A DNA stretch of 64,000 bases from Geodermatophilus ruber (GTDB lineage Bacteria > Actinomycetota > Actinomycetes > Mycobacteriales > Geodermatophilaceae): contig NZ_FOSW01000006.1 of the NCBI RefSeq assembly GCF_900114385.1, forward strand, positions 124,001 through 188,000, given 5' to 3'. Below the pieces are notes generated by a model that saw only the letters and a program-made list of their open reading frames with translations, did not search any database and was not told where the DNA came from. A program made the translations under genes and the position numbers. Shown one piece after another: positions 63,843-64,000 of the stretch. How positions within the stretch are numbered: the stretch's first letter is position 1; every line of letters begins with the position of its first letter.

Positions 63843-64000
63843 GCGCGCACCCTAGGGGCGGTTCGGGCTCCGACCCGGCACCGCGGGCCGCGGCGGGCCC
63901 CTCCGGCCACTCGGATCCCGGGAGCCACGTCGCACGGTCCAGAGGTCGCACCGTCCTGATGCAGAACTCCGGCGGCTCGTTTACCGTGAGGGCGTTCCCG
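63843..64000. other. right-end intergenic region
   Basis: Apart from the TAGGGT -10-like box of the preceding gene on the minus strand, I see no coding signal, repeat or known motif in these last 158 bases. Confidence 0.4.

Overview
The window is a 64-kb piece of a high-GC actinobacterial chromosome. GTG starts, short stop/start overlaps, RbpA, WhiA, a chlorite-dismutase-like HemQ and a DUF3000 gene next to hemE all point to Actinobacteria. The combination fits a Geodermatophilaceae-type organism (Blastococcus, Geodermatophilus or Modestobacter); the genus is inferred, not proven. Nearly everything is core chromosome. I see no prophage, insertion sequence, CRISPR array, tRNA or rRNA gene.

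Layout. 1-6.4 kb: pgl, rbpA, secG, an orphan family-5 solute-binding lipoprotein, then tpiA-pgk-gap. 6.5-11.7 kb: the conserved whiA-yvcK-rapZ-uvrC block. 11.8-17.4 kb: a nitroreductase-like protein with a hydrolase, a small membrane protein and uvrA. 17.5-26.5 kb: catabolic and accessory enzymes (amidase, metallo-beta-lactamase fold, YVTN lipoprotein, SDR, acetamidase/formamidase, FMN hydroxyacid dehydrogenase, S9 peptidase). 26.5-31.3 kb: two tandem terC genes, the first behind a yybP-ykoY manganese riboswitch, then uvrB. All three UvrABC genes are therefore present, in separate loci. 31.7-39.9 kb: glgX-treY and treZ (glycogen to trehalose), split by two Rpf-type cell-wall hydrolases that each carry a c-di-AMP (ydaO-yuaA) riboswitch. 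39.9-44.6 kb: RibD-C reductase, ATP-dependent ligase LigC, a TAP-like exported hydrolase and Prim-PolC. 44.6-51.1 kb: DoxX, small proteins, a cold-shock protein, a two-component pair, msrB. 51.1-54.4 kb: hemQ and the overlapping hemE-hemG pair of the coproporphyrin-type heme pathway. 54.5-64 kb: DUF3000, RNase D, a fadA-fadB beta-oxidation operon, dxs overlapping a thiamine-binding protein, and three small genes.

The most interesting non-coding features are: (i) a roughly 50-bp dispersed repeat found in the coding sequences of two unrelated genes, read in different frames, whose differences are compensatory so that a hairpin is kept; (ii) the manganese riboswitch, where an 8-bp anti-Shine-Dalgarno switch can be read directly; (iii) twin c-di-AMP riboswitches; (iv) a promoter plus 16-bp terminator hairpin with no gene between them upstream of glgX; (v) a 9-codon leaderless upstream ORF coupled to the Prim-PolC gene; (vi) several leaderless start signals in which a TAnnnT -10 box lies 5-8 nt before the start codon. 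No wholly new multi-gene system is evident.
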